From positions 1,612,001 through 1,676,000 of the forward strand of contig NZ_CP125295.1 of assembly GCF_030412785.1 (NCBI RefSeq): a stretch of 64,000 nucleotides of DNA, written 5' to 3'. The stretch's first letter is position 1, and each line of letters starts with the position of its first letter. Shown one piece after another: positions 46,000-54,776 of this stretch. A model generated the notes under the pieces. That model saw nothing but the letters and a program-made list of their open reading frames with translations, was not told the origin of the DNA and searched no databases. Source of the DNA: Paraburkholderia sabiae. GTDB taxonomy: Bacteria; Pseudomonadota; Gammaproteobacteria; Burkholderiales; Burkholderiaceae. Both the position numbers and the translations under genes were made by a program.

Positions 46000-46908
46000 T
46001 CAGTTCCGCCCGCCGATTTCAGGCGCGATGGCTGCATGATTCAGCAGCGCGACGAGCGACATGCCGCCCACCACGTTGCCCGCGAGCGTCGGCAGCAGGA
46101 AGCGGTTGAAGTAGTCGGCGAGCGACGCGTCGCCTGCCAGCACCGCGTAGGCGACTTCCGTCGATCCCGCGATGATGTGCGACAGCTTCGCGACGGCGAC
46201 CACCCATGTGATCAGCACGACGGTCAAAAGCCGCGCGGAGCGCGCGCTCGGCAGCAGCCACACCATCAGCGCGATCAGCCATCCGCCGAATACTGCGCGC
46301 ATGAAAGTGGGGAACGTTTCGACGGGACCGATCGCGCCGCGCGCGGTTTCGTCGAGTGCATCGACCACGTCCGCTTCGAACACGCCCGGCAGGCGCAGCA
46401 TCGCCGCGAACAGCCACGAACTGATCACGTTGCAGACGAGCACGACGATCCATAAACGCAGTGCCTTCAGAAAACAGTCCAGTTCGCGCCGGGTCAAAAC
46501 GGGAAGCACCACCGTCAACGTGCTTTCGCTGAAGAGCTGCTGCCGTCCCATGATGACGAGCACGAAGCCCGTCGTGTAGCCGAAGCTCGACACGAGATGC
46601 CGCCATGACGTATCGGGAAGACCGGCCTGCAGCACGGCCGTCGTGAGAAACGAAAATCCCATCGACAGTCCCGCTGCGAGCGACGACCACACGAGCGCAA
46701 TCACCGTACGTTCGAGCGCGGCTTCGCCTTCCTCGCGCACGATCTCGTGCAGCATCAACGCGTGCGGCGCCGTGTGTTGTGCCGCCTGGTCCTTTTCGCC
46801 TTCGTCGAGGTGCGGCGATTCCGCGCCTGCTTTTTCCGGGCGATCATCGGAAGCGGCACGATCGGTCGAATCGCGTTGCTGTTCCCGATGGGTAGTGTCT
46901 TTCGTCAT
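46000..46908 (-). CDS. Formate/nitrite transporter family protein (YfdC-like)
   Basis: A 302-residue protein with a 60-residue hydrophilic N-terminus followed by six TM segments of the FNT fold. Characteristic segments are SLAAGLSMGFSFL, then SHIIAGSTEVAYAVLAG and LLPTLAGNVVGGMSLVALL, matching the YfdC branch. YfdC members are inner-membrane channels of unclear substrate. It faces the phytase-like gene in the same direction with a 281-base gap. The Asp/Glu-rich N-terminus is typical of this branch. Confidence 0.85.
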   Translation of the reverse strand: MTKDTTHREQQRDSTDRAASDDRPEKAGAESPHLDEGEKDQAAQHTAPHALMLHEIVREEGEAALERTVIALVWSSLAAGLSMGFSFLTTAVLQAGLPDTSWRHLVSSFGYTTGFVLVIMGRQQLFSESTLTVVLPVLTRRELDCFLKALRLWIVVLVCNVISSWLFAAMLRLPGVFEADVVDALDETARGAIGPVETFPTFMRAVFGGWLIALMVWLLPSARSARLLTVVLITWVVAVAKLSHIIAGSTEVAYAVLAGDASLADYFNRFLLPTLAGNVVGGMSLVALLNHAAIAPEIGGRN

Positions 46909-47101
46909 GGTGGCGCTCGCTCATGCGCGGTTCACAGGCGCATCGCGTAGCGTTTTGCAAAAACGATGCCCGGAATCGAGTGCAAATCGAGTGCATTCAG
47001 GCGGACATGTCGTCGCTTTTCGTCGGACCAGGCTGTTTAGATGAACCGTTAGCGCCGTGCTACGATGAACGCGAACCCCGCAAACCGAAACCCGACGCGA
47101 C

Positions 47102-47743
47102 ATGGCAACCCTTTACGCGAAGCTTGGCGTGTCTCAAGACGCCACCTGGGAAGAGATCAAACGGGCGTACCGGAAGGCCGCGATGAAGTGGCACCCGGAC
47201 CGCAACGTCGGACAGGAAGACGCCGCGCGTGCCGCCTTCCAGGAGATCAAGGACGCGTACGCGATTCTCTCCGACGAGAATCAGCGCAAGGTGTACGACG
47301 CCGTCTACGCGCAGGAAATGCGCCGCTGGGAAGCGCTACGGAAGCGTCAGCAGGAAGTGGAGGCGGCGCGCACACGCAAGGCGAAGGCCGAAGCGGAGGC
47401 GAAGTACACGCAGATGGTGGGCGTCGCGATGCGCTACGCAGACGAAGGCCACAACCGCGACGTGCTGTTCGGCGTGCTGCTCGGGCGCGAATGCGACGCC
47501 GACATGGCGCAGCGCATCGCCGATAGCGTGTGGGCCTTGCAGCAGGCACGGCGCGCGTCGCAGGCGAGCGAGCCGGGTGAAGCGGCTGATGTCGATGTTG
47601 CCGCATCGTCCGAAGCCGCCGATCAAGCGTCGCCTGCGCAATCCCAAACGACAGCGGCGAAGCAGGACAAGCCTTCACACGATGCGCGCGCGGCGGGTCT
47701 GTTCGATTCGCTGTGGCAGGGCTTCTTCGGCGTTCGTTCGTAG
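47102..47743 (+). CDS. DnaJ domain-containing protein
   Basis: A 213-residue protein: an N-terminal J-domain (residues 1-65) with the HPD motif at 31-33 in KWHPDRNVG, a basic coiled-coil segment, and a low-complexity Ala/Ser/Gln tail ending FDSLWQGFFGVRS. No zinc finger or C-terminal DnaJ domains, so it is a type III co-chaperone with a specialised partner. The next gene on the same strand follows after 91 bases. Confidence 0.88.
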   Translation: MATLYAKLGVSQDATWEEIKRAYRKAAMKWHPDRNVGQEDAARAAFQEIKDAYAILSDENQRKVYDAVYAQEMRRWEALRKRQQEVEAARTRKAKAEAEAKYTQMVGVAMRYADEGHNRDVLFGVLLGRECDADMAQRIADSVWALQQARRASQASEPGEAADVDVAASSEAADQASPAQSQTTAAKQDKPSHDARAAGLFDSLWQGFFGVRS

Positions 47744-47834
47744 CGCGCCTATCGCACTTGCCGACACCACATTTTCGCTCCACGTCGCGCGCCATTTGCA
47801 TGCGCGCGACGGACTTACGCATGGACATGTTTCG

Positions 47835-48374
47835 ATGAAAGACGCTTTTGAACGACGCGCGCTGCTGCTGCATCTCGGCGACGCGCTGCAGGCCATCGAC
47901 GCGGCGCTCGCCGCTGACACACCTCGCCACACCTTGCAGGATCTGTTGAACGCGCAGACGGATCTGGCCGCACGGACGTGGCTCGCAGCCGTATCGCCCG
48001 ATATGAAGGCATCCGACTTCGCGAAGCGCATGAGCGCCGCGTTTGCCGCATGGCCTGCGTTGCTGCTGGAAGAGCAGGTCGACTACACACGCCTCGCATT
48101 GACGGTGCGTGACCATCTGTTCGCGGACGATCCCGCGGGCTGGCGCCGCTATGTCGATGCGATCAGGAGCGAGGTCGAATGGTTCGGCGAAGCGTTGCCT
48201 TCCGCCGATGCCGTCGATACTGCCGCCTACGCGCAGGCATCGGATGAAGCGGAGCCGCTCACGAACGACAGCACCGATATCGAGCGTGCCGAAGAACCCG
48301 GCGATCGACCGCGCGAAAACGTCGAAAGCAATGGAGGCTTGTATCCGGCATGGCCGTGGAAGCCGGGCGTGTGA
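47835..48374 (+). CDS. Hypothetical protein downstream of the DnaJ-domain gene
   Basis: A 179-residue soluble protein, beginning MKDAFERRALLLHLGDALQA. It is largely helical, with an acidic C-terminal part (ASDEAEPLTNDSTDIERAEE) and the end YPAWPWKPGV. No family recognised. The close spacing to the J-domain gene suggests that the two are co-transcribed, and the J-protein may act on it. The ATG at 47835 is the first in-frame one after that gene ends. Confidence 0.6.
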   Translation: MKDAFERRALLLHLGDALQAIDAALAADTPRHTLQDLLNAQTDLAARTWLAAVSPDMKASDFAKRMSAAFAAWPALLLEEQVDYTRLALTVRDHLFADDPAGWRRYVDAIRSEVEWFGEALPSADAVDTAAYAQASDEAEPLTNDSTDIERAEEPGDRPRENVESNGGLYPAWPWKPGV

Positions 48375-48468
48375 CGAAATGCAATCGCCTCGCGTCACCG
48401 GTTGCGCTCCGGCTGCCGCGAGGCGATCAGAGGTCACGCGTATCAATACGCGTGTTCAAACGAGCCAA

Positions 48469-48756
48469 TCAATAGCCCCAGCGTTCGCGTTGACGCTCGC
48501 GCCACATATGTTCACGCCAGGCTTCGTGACGTCGCCATTCGTGTTCGCGCCACTCATGCTCACGCCAGTCGCGGCGTGCGCGCCAGTCATCGGCATAGCC
48601 GACGGCAACGGGGGCGGGCGCAGCATACACGGGCTGCGCAGGCACGACCACGCCCGGCACGCCCAGACCCACGGCTACATCGACGTGCGCGGAAGCCGCC
48701 GCCGAAGCCGCCAGCATTGCCACACCGATAGCTGCACCAAGCATCATCTTCTTCAT
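48469..48756 (-). CDS. Small exported Trp/Arg/Glu/His-rich protein
   Basis: A 95-residue protein with a signal peptide (MKKMMLGAAIGVAMLAASAA, cleavage near ASAHVD). The mature part begins VDVAVGLGVPG and ends in a repeat region (WREHEWREHEWRRHEAWREH) with a regular W-R-x-x spacing. Such charged and aromatic exported proteins are common in Burkholderia; some are annotated as lipoproteins or PXPV-repeat proteins. Function unknown, possibly surface or metal related. Confidence 0.6.
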   Translation of the reverse strand: MKKMMLGAAIGVAMLAASAAASAHVDVAVGLGVPGVVVPAQPVYAAPAPVAVGYADDWRARRDWREHEWREHEWRRHEAWREHMWRERQRERWGY

Positions 48757-48914
48757 TTTTGCTCCCTGCGCATGGTTGCGCGTCACTGATTGACGGCTTC
48801 AGTCTAGGGGCGCATGCGGGACACAGGTGCTACAGCGATGCGAGAAAAGTAACGTGGGGTTACAGCGCGATGTGCATCACGAACGAAGCCGCGCTTGTGC
48901 ACGCTTATAGACAC

Positions 48915-49454
48915 TTACGCAGCGCACAGCCTCGGCACACGATGAAACTGACGGTCGAAGTAGATGAGGCTGTCGCCATCGGCGCATACGCGGATCTGTA
49001 CGGCCTCGACGAACATCACGGAATGCGAGCCCACTTCCTTCAATTCGACGATGGTCCCTTGCAGGCTCGCGAGTGCATCGCGCAGCACGGGCACGCCGTG
49101 CAGACCTTCGTCCCAGATCGGCAACCCGAAGCGCGCATCCATCGGCAGTTGCGTGAGTCCCGCGAAGTGCCGCGCGAGCAGTTCATGATGACCCGGCAAC
49201 ACATTGATGCAGACGTTGCGGTTGCGTTCGAACACGGCATGCATTGCGCTCGACCGGTTCATGCAGACGAGCAGCGTGGGCGGCGCATCCGTCACCGAGC
49301 AGACAGCGCTCGCCGTGATGCCACAGCGCCCGGACGGACCGGACGTCGTGATGACGTTGACGGCTGCGCCCAGATGCGCCATCGCCTGGCGAAACTGTTT
49401 GCGCGCGTCGTCGGGTGAGAGCGTGGTCGCGTGAAGAGCGGACGGTTGGGACAT
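48915..49454 (-). CDS. iacG: Flavin reductase of the IAA degradation system
   Basis: A 179-residue flavin reductase of the HpaC/HsaB family: GAAVNVITTSGPSGRCGITA, then SVTDAPPTLLVCMNRSS and the C-terminal DGDSLIYFDRQFHRV. It reduces FMN or FAD with NAD(P)H and supplies the free flavin used by IacA. The ATG complement at 49452-49454 is preferred because its AGGAAGG site has the correct spacing. It is separate from the other iac genes and divergent from iacR1, so it has its own promoter. Confidence 0.8.
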   Translation of the reverse strand: MSQPSALHATTLSPDDARKQFRQAMAHLGAAVNVITTSGPSGRCGITASAVCSVTDAPPTLLVCMNRSSAMHAVFERNRNVCINVLPGHHELLARHFAGLTQLPMDARFGLPIWDEGLHGVPVLRDALASLQGTIVELKEVGSHSVMFVEAVQIRVCADGDSLIYFDRQFHRVPRLCAA

Positions 49455-49810
49455 GTGCATGCCTTCCTGTACGTTGAGTCGCTGCCGGTCGATCTCGCTT
49501 GCGACGATTGCGCGCGCGACGATCCCATGACGCAAGCGTACGGCACGCATCGCACGAATAAAATCCGCGCGAGCGGCACATGCGTTAGCACGCTTCCCGA
49601 GCCGGCTAAAGGTTTTACCAGGTTGCATTTCACGCGCATTCGAGCATTGAGCGCGAGTACGCGCCGGAAACGGAAAAAGCCTGCACAGAAGGCTTTTCAT
49701 GCGTATTTCGGCTGGTTATGATGGGCTTCCACAATAATTGACAGGTAACGCGTGGAGACAGCCGGACGTCGAACGGCGCGCATTGCCGATGGTTCGAGAA
49801 GGTTCAAGAC
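49455..49810. promoter_or_regulatory. 356-base divergent region between iacG and iacR1
   Basis: The region has no supported gene. It contains CTAAAGGTTTTACCAG (49606-49621), which shares the first half-site with the palindrome between iacA and iacS but not the second, and a TTGACA hexamer at 49738-49743 whose -10 partner is not evident. Regulation by the IacS/IacR1 system is possible. Confidence 0.4.
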
Positions 49811-50470
49811 ATGAGTTCAGCGAGCAAGGCGCCATCCACCGGTTCGCCCGCGCCCGTCGTGTACATCGTCGATGACGACAACGGCATGCGCACATCACTG
49901 GCGTGGCTGCTGGAGTCGGTTGGCGTGAAGTCGGAAGGATTCGCGAACGCCGCCGATTTTCTGCAGGCGTTCGATGCGAACGTGCCCGCATGCCTCGTGC
50001 TCGATGTGCGGATGCCCGAGACGAGCGGCTTCGATGTGCAGGCGGAACTCAACGCACGCGGCGCGACGCTGCCGATCATCTTCGTGAGCGGGCACGGCGA
50101 CATTCCGATGTCGGTGCGCGCGTTGCAGAACGGCGCGATCGATTTCGTCGAGAAACCGTACAACTCGCAGCAGATGCTCGAACGCATTCAGCGCGCGATG
50201 AAACTCGCGACGCAACGGCATGCAGCGGACCAGAAGCATCGCGAGCTGCGTCAGCGGATCGAGTCGCTGACGGCGCGTGAAAAGGAAGTGCTGCGCGGCG
50301 TGCTGGACGGCAAAGGCAGCAAGCGCATCGCATCGGATCTGTCGATCAGCGTGAAGACAGTCGACGTGCATCGCGCGAGCATCAAGGACAAGCTCGGCGC
50401 GTCGTCGATCGCCACGCTGGTGCGCGATGTGATGGCCGTGTGGAATACGGGCGAGGGCGGACGCGAATAG
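49811..50470 (+). CDS. iacR1: FixJ/TodT-type response regulator of the iac locus
   Basis: A 219-residue response regulator: acidic triad D21-D23, phosphoacceptor D65 in LVLDVRMP and K115 in VEKPYN, followed by a LuxR-type HTH (LTAREKEVLRGVLDGKGSKR, then KTVDVHRASIKDKL). The kinase partner is probably the PAS histidine kinase encoded at 54777, as in TodST/StyRS-like and FixLJ-like pairs. It should bind a palindromic site as a dimer and activate iac promoters. The symbol follows the description of LuxR-type regulators in Paraburkholderia iac loci, from memory. Confidence 0.75.
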   Translation: MSSASKAPSTGSPAPVVYIVDDDNGMRTSLAWLLESVGVKSEGFANAADFLQAFDANVPACLVLDVRMPETSGFDVQAELNARGATLPIIFVSGHGDIPMSVRALQNGAIDFVEKPYNSQQMLERIQRAMKLATQRHAADQKHRELRQRIESLTAREKEVLRGVLDGKGSKRIASDLSISVKTVDVHRASIKDKLGASSIATLVRDVMAVWNTGEGGRE

Positions 50471-50508
50471 TGTCGAAGTGCATGGCATTGCCATACACTT
50501 CGTGTGTT

Positions 50509-51252
50509 CTATCGCATGTAAAGGCCGCCGTTCACGTCCCAGCACGCGCCGTTTGCAAAGTAGGCATCGCCCGATGCGAGCAGCAACGCAACCTGCGCCA
50601 CGTAATCCGCCGAACCGAGACGCCCGACGGGAATGCTCGACACCACCTTGTCGAGCTTGTCGGCGGGCACGCTTTCATGAACGATCGGCAAATCGAGTGG
50701 TCCCGGCGAGATGGCATTGACGGTCACGCCATGCGCAGCGAGATCGCGTGCGAACACCTTGGTCAACGTGATCGCACCGCCTTTCGCAGCGGCATAGTGC
50801 GCGCCCGTCGCCGAGCCGCCGTTTTGTCCCGCGAGCGAAGCGATATTGACGATACGTCCCACGCCGCGCTCCGCGAAATACTGGCCGAACACCTGGCAGC
50901 CGAATAGCACGCTGCGCAGATTGATATCGATGACCTGATCGAATTGCTCGGCGGTGATCTCCATCACGGGCACGACTTTCGACGCGCCCGCGTTGTTCAC
51001 GAGTACATCGACCTGTCCCCATCGGGCGATCAATGCATCGCGCGCTGCTTCGAAATCTTCCTTGCGCGTGACGTCGAGGCGAATTGCGCATGCCGTCTGA
51101 TGGTCAGCGCTCAATTCGGCGGCCAGCGTTTGCGCGGCATCGAATGCGATATCGGCGAGTGCGACGCTGTAGCCCGCGCGATGAAACTGCTGCGCGACGA
51201 CGGCACCGAGACCACGTGCCGCGCCCGTTACGATGACAACCCTGTTCGACAT
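50509..51252 (-). CDS. iacE: Short-chain dehydrogenase of IAA degradation
   Basis: A 247-residue SDR with TGAARGLG (9-16) for cofactor binding, NNAGA after strand 4, and the catalytic set S139, Y153 and K157 (in YAAAKGG). IacE is the SDR of the iac pathway, thought to act on the hydroxylated indole acetate intermediate formed by IacA. It is the last gene of the iacA-B-I-H-E unit and follows iacH by 51 bases. The ATG complement at 51250-51252 has AAGGA upstream. Confidence 0.78.
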   Translation of the reverse strand: MSNRVVIVTGAARGLGAVVAQQFHRAGYSVALADIAFDAAQTLAAELSADHQTACAIRLDVTRKEDFEAARDALIARWGQVDVLVNNAGASKVVPVMEITAEQFDQVIDINLRSVLFGCQVFGQYFAERGVGRIVNIASLAGQNGGSATGAHYAAAKGGAITLTKVFARDLAAHGVTVNAISPGPLDLPIVHESVPADKLDKVVSSIPVGRLGSADYVAQVALLLASGDAYFANGACWDVNGGLYMR

Positions 51253-51303
51253 GAGTAATGGTTCCTTCGCTGCGTGCATTCATACGAACGCACGCTGTTG
51301 ACA

Positions 51304-52443
51304 TCAAGACGCGGCGAGCGCCGCTTCGAAGTGCGCGGCGACGGCGCATACCTGTTCGTCCGCGCCCTTGCGTCCGATGATCTGCAAGCCGGCCTTTAGT
51401 GTCGAGCCTTCGATCGGAATTGGCAGGCTCAACGCGGGGTGGCCGCTCAGATTGAACGGGCGGATCAGCGACGACATCGCGATGACGGAGGTGCCGTTGC
51501 GCGCCGCTTCGATGGTGATGGGCAGCGCGGGCAACGTCGGCATCACGAGCACATCGGCGCTGTCGAGCGCGTGATCGACGGCGTTCGTGAACGCACGTCG
51601 CACGCGTTCGGCGGCATCGAGTTGCGTCTGTGTGGTTTGCGCTGCGGCGCGCAGACGCGCGTCGAGATCCGCACCGAGCTTGCCCGTGTCGACGAGATGA
51701 CCGAATGCACGCGACGTTTCGACGTTGATCACGGCGAGGCCCGCGTCGAAGGCGTCTTTCATGTGTTCGAGTTCGATGACGCGCGATGCGAACTCTGCGA
51801 CGCGCACGGCACGCGCTACGCCTCGCCCGATAGCGGCGTCGGCATCGACGGAAACGATCGCGACGTTGGCGTTTGCGTTCGAACGCTTTGCAGTAGCCGC
51901 ATCGAATGCAGGCGTGATCGCGGCCATCGCGGCGATGAGCGTTGCGATATCGCGCGTGAACGGACCGACGCAATCGAGCGTCGATTCACGCGGCGCGACG
52001 CCATGCCGCGACACACGCCCGAAGGTCGGCTTGAGTCCGATCACGCCGCAACAGGCTGCTGGTCCGCGAATCGAGCCACCCGTATCCGTGCCGAGCGCGG
52101 CGTCGACGAGCTTCAATCCGACAGCCGATGCCGAGCCGCTCGACGAACCGCCCGGAATGCGCGCGGCGTCCTGCGGATTGACGGGCGTGCCCGTGTAATC
52201 GTTGATGCCCGTCATGCCGAATGCAAGTTCGTGCATGTTCGCTTTGCCCGTAATACGCCAGCCCGCATCGAGCAAACGCTGCACGACTTCGGCATGCGCG
52301 GAGGCGGGCGGCGCGTCGGCGAGCGCGCGGCTTGCGCCCGTCGTCGGATAGCCAGCGATGTCGATCGAATCCTTGATTGCGATGGTCGGGCCTTGCGCGG
52401 CGGCATCCGCGCTCAACGTGAATTCGCTGATGAATGCAGTCAT
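51304..52443 (-). CDS. iacH: Amidase of IAA degradation
   Basis: A 379-residue amidase-signature enzyme. K24 (IAIKDSID), the cis-Ser in PGGSSSGSA (about S101) and nucleophile S124 (GTDTGGSIR) form the Ser-cisSer-Lys set. IacH is expected to open or hydrolyse an amide in the indole-derived ring intermediate after IacCD action; the exact step is not certain. The start (complement of 52441-52443) overlaps the iacI stop by four bases, a coupled arrangement. Confidence 0.8.
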   Translation of the reverse strand: MTAFISEFTLSADAAAQGPTIAIKDSIDIAGYPTTGASRALADAPPASAHAEVVQRLLDAGWRITGKANMHELAFGMTGINDYTGTPVNPQDAARIPGGSSSGSASAVGLKLVDAALGTDTGGSIRGPAACCGVIGLKPTFGRVSRHGVAPRESTLDCVGPFTRDIATLIAAMAAITPAFDAATAKRSNANANVAIVSVDADAAIGRGVARAVRVAEFASRVIELEHMKDAFDAGLAVINVETSRAFGHLVDTGKLGADLDARLRAAAQTTQTQLDAAERVRRAFTNAVDHALDSADVLVMPTLPALPITIEAARNGTSVIAMSSLIRPFNLSGHPALSLPIPIEGSTLKAGLQIIGRKGADEQVCAVAAHFEAALAAS

Positions 52444-52967
52444 GATGTCATGTCCTTGCGAGCGTTGACTTGCCAGGGCGCATCGAACAGACGCTCGGTG
52501 CGAAAGTGCTGGATCAGCCACGTATGTCCCTTCGTAGCGGGCACGAAATCGATCTCGAGCCGAGCGGCGATCAGTTCGGCGCGCGCATCGACATAGCCCG
52601 ACGCCTGCAGCATGATCCAGCGGCCTTTTGCGTGCGCGCCATCCACTTCGATTGTCTCCGAGGTAAGGAAGTGCACATTGGTCGCAAAGTGCGGAACGGG
52701 CGGCAGATAACGCTGCAGCATCGCGAGAATCGCGTCATGTCCTTGCAAGTGGCCGAATTTTTGCGTGTATTGCGGACCGATGCCTTCCCAGATCGCGTCT
52801 TCCGTAAAGAGCGCGGCGAGCGATTCGCCGTCGAGTGCGCCCGAGGGCACATCGCACAAAGCCATATAGCGCGCGATCGTTTTACGCACCGCGTTTTCGG
52901 CTTCGAGTGCGGCGATGCGGACTTTCAATGCCTCGAACGCGGCAATGGGCAACGTGATATCGCTCAT
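52440..52967 (-). CDS. iacI: SnoaL/NTF2-fold protein of the iac operon
   Basis: A 175-residue NTF2-like protein. After an N-terminal helix (FEALKVRIAALEAENAVRKT) it follows the SnoaL fold, with LFTEDAIWEGIGPQYTQKFG and FLTSETIEVDGAHAKGRWIM, typical of the hydroxylase or polyketide-type cyclase group. IacI's role in IAA degradation is not firmly assigned; it may act as an isomerase or hydrolase-like helper. It lies 3 bases after iacB and overlaps iacH. Confidence 0.72.
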   Translation of the reverse strand: MSDITLPIAAFEALKVRIAALEAENAVRKTIARYMALCDVPSGALDGESLAALFTEDAIWEGIGPQYTQKFGHLQGHDAILAMLQRYLPPVPHFATNVHFLTSETIEVDGAHAKGRWIMLQASGYVDARAELIAARLEIDFVPATKGHTWLIQHFRTERLFDAPWQVNARKDMTS

Positions 52968-52970
52968 GAT

Positions 52971-53363
52971 TCAGGACGCATTCTGCGCTGCCGCGTTTGC
53001 CGCAGCGGGCGGCACCGTCAACGCACGGCCGACGCGCGCCTCGATCTTGCCATAGCGCCACAGGTTGTATTCGCCGACGGGTGTCGTGCGATACAGGTTG
53101 CACACGGCGACGGCCGTGTCGAAATCGGCGACGTCGGCCATGATGTAGAAGGTCCACGGCGCACCATCCGACTGTCCGACCACAAGCCGGTCGTCATCCA
53201 TCACGCCGAGCACACGCACGTTCTCCATTGCTTCGACGGCGGCCAGCATCTTGCCGTACGCCTGCCATACCTCGCCGATCTGCTCGCGCGGCAAGTCGAA
53301 GAAATTCTGCGTGACGCCGCAGCAGAACAGTACGCGCAATGGCAACGAACGATTGTCAGTCAT
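52971..53363 (-). CDS. iacB: IacB-like protein of unknown function
   Basis: A 130-residue small protein with an alpha/beta ferredoxin-like look (LRVLFCCGVTQNFFDLPREQ, then WTFYIMADVADFDTAVAVCN). No catalytic residue set is recognisable. Its position, 48 bases after iacA and 3 bases before iacI, matches the small IacB of known iac clusters. Its function has not been assigned with certainty, and I call it IacB on size and position, not on a shared fold. Confidence 0.65.
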   Translation of the reverse strand: MTDNRSLPLRVLFCCGVTQNFFDLPREQIGEVWQAYGKMLAAVEAMENVRVLGVMDDDRLVVGQSDGAPWTFYIMADVADFDTAVAVCNLYRTTPVGEYNLWRYGKIEARVGRALTVPPAAANAAAQNAS

Positions 53364-53411
53364 GAAACGAAACTCCCTTGAATACAGGTGTAGAAAAAGT
53401 AGCTTGATCGG

Positions 53412-54608
53412 TTACAGATAGCCGGGAATAGGCGGCACGCCGACGAAGACGGCACCCGCGCCGTCGTAATTGCCTTCGCCGAGAAAAGCGTGCTGTGTGA
53501 CGACCATCGCATCGCGCATCAGGCGCTGCAACGGATGCGAGCGATAGATCGCCATCGTGCCGCCCAGCCGGTACGCGCGGCTCACGACATCGGCGCCTTC
53601 ACGCGCAATCTGCGTCGCGGCGAGACGCAGCAGGCTCACTTGATCCGGCGTCACGTCGTTGCCGGCGAGAATCGACTGCCACACGCTATCCGTCGATTCA
53701 TAGAAGAACGCGCGCGCCGAGCGCAATTGCGCTTCAGCCTTCGCGAGTTCGATGCGGTAGTACGCGCGGTCCGCGAGTTGCGGGGCGCCCGTCGTCGTCT
53801 TGCGGCCGCCCGCCATCTGGTTCGCGACATCGAGCGCGGCGCGGGCGAGCCCGAGGTTTACGACGGCGAGTACCTGTGCAGCGTAGGCAATGGTCGGATA
53901 GCGATACAGCGGTTCGTCGACGGTCGGCGTGCCGCCGCGCACGAAGGTCCAGTCGTCGGCGACGAGCTGGTCGGTCACGCGCAAATCGTGACTGCCCGTG
54001 CCCTGCATGCCGACCACGTCCCAGTTCTCGACGATTTCGACCTGCTCTGCCGGGAACACGGCGGTACGCGGCTTGCCGGGCGCAGCACCGTCCCTGCTGC
54101 CCGTGCTGATCCCTACGCCCAGCCAGTCCGCGCCCTTGCAGCCGCTCGCGAACTTCCATGTGCCGTTCACGCGCCAGCCGCCGGGTGCCGGTTGCGCGGG
54201 CTGCACGGGAAACAGGCCACCCGCGAACACCTGATCGGGACCGGCCGCATAGATGGCTGCCTGTGTCGCAAGCGGCAGCGCCGCGAGATACACGTTCGCC
54301 GATCCGAAGCTCGCGACCCATGCCGCCGAGCCGTCGGCAACGGCGATACGTTCGATCATCGCGAGGAATTCGCCCGGAGCGCGCGCGTCGCCACTGAAGC
54401 GCCGGGGCGTGCCAGCGCGATAGATGCCGGCGCGCTTGAGCTTTGCGATCACATCGCGCGGCACGTGCGAGATGCGATCGAATTCGTCGCGACGTGTGGC
54501 GATTTCAGCGATCACGTCGTCGAGGGAAAGCGCGTTAGGCGCTTCGCGTTGCAACGGCTCGATGCTGCGTTCATCACATGAAGCGAGGGCTGCGGCGGTG
54601 GCTGACAT
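53412..54608 (-). CDS. iacA: Flavin-dependent indole-3-acetate monooxygenase
   Basis: A 398-residue protein of the acyl-CoA dehydrogenase-like two-component monooxygenase group. Typical elements are NGTWKFASGCKGADWLG, VVGMQGTGSHDLRV and LRLAATQIAREGADVVSRAY. In the iac pathway IacA hydroxylates IAA at the indole ring with reduced flavin from IacG, the first committed step. A strong AGGAGG site is 7 bases before the ATG. It is the first gene of the iacABIHE unit and divergent from iacS. Confidence 0.85.
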   Translation of the reverse strand: MSATAAALASCDERSIEPLQREAPNALSLDDVIAEIATRRDEFDRISHVPRDVIAKLKRAGIYRAGTPRRFSGDARAPGEFLAMIERIAVADGSAAWVASFGSANVYLAALPLATQAAIYAAGPDQVFAGGLFPVQPAQPAPGGWRVNGTWKFASGCKGADWLGVGISTGSRDGAAPGKPRTAVFPAEQVEIVENWDVVGMQGTGSHDLRVTDQLVADDWTFVRGGTPTVDEPLYRYPTIAYAAQVLAVVNLGLARAALDVANQMAGGRKTTTGAPQLADRAYYRIELAKAEAQLRSARAFFYESTDSVWQSILAGNDVTPDQVSLLRLAATQIAREGADVVSRAYRLGGTMAIYRSHPLQRLMRDAMVVTQHAFLGEGNYDGAGAVFVGVPPIPGYL

Positions 54609-54735
54609 GTCGAATCCTCCTGAATGCGTTTGACGTTGTTGACGCGTTGTTGACGTTCAGGCCAGTCTAGAAATGCAAAAAAGCGCCATCAATTGGGGCG
54701 CCGATCCCCGTTTCCTGGTATCGACGCCTGCCCGT

Positions 54736-54751
54736 CTAAAGAAATCTTTAG
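54736..54751. promoter_or_regulatory. Palindrome between iacA and iacS
   Basis: CTAAAGA-AA-TCTTTAG is a perfect 7-base inverted repeat, 26 bases before the iacS ATG and 128 bases before the iacA ATG. It resembles the binding sites of TodT/FixJ-type response regulators, so IacR1 is the most likely ligand. Confidence 0.6.
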
Positions 54752-54776
54752 CGCCGTGACAGGTGAGGCGGGTGTT

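Noticed and set aside
49738..49743. TTGACA as a -35 box for iacR1
   Set aside because: No -10 hexamer at 16-18 bases downstream, so it is not called as a promoter.
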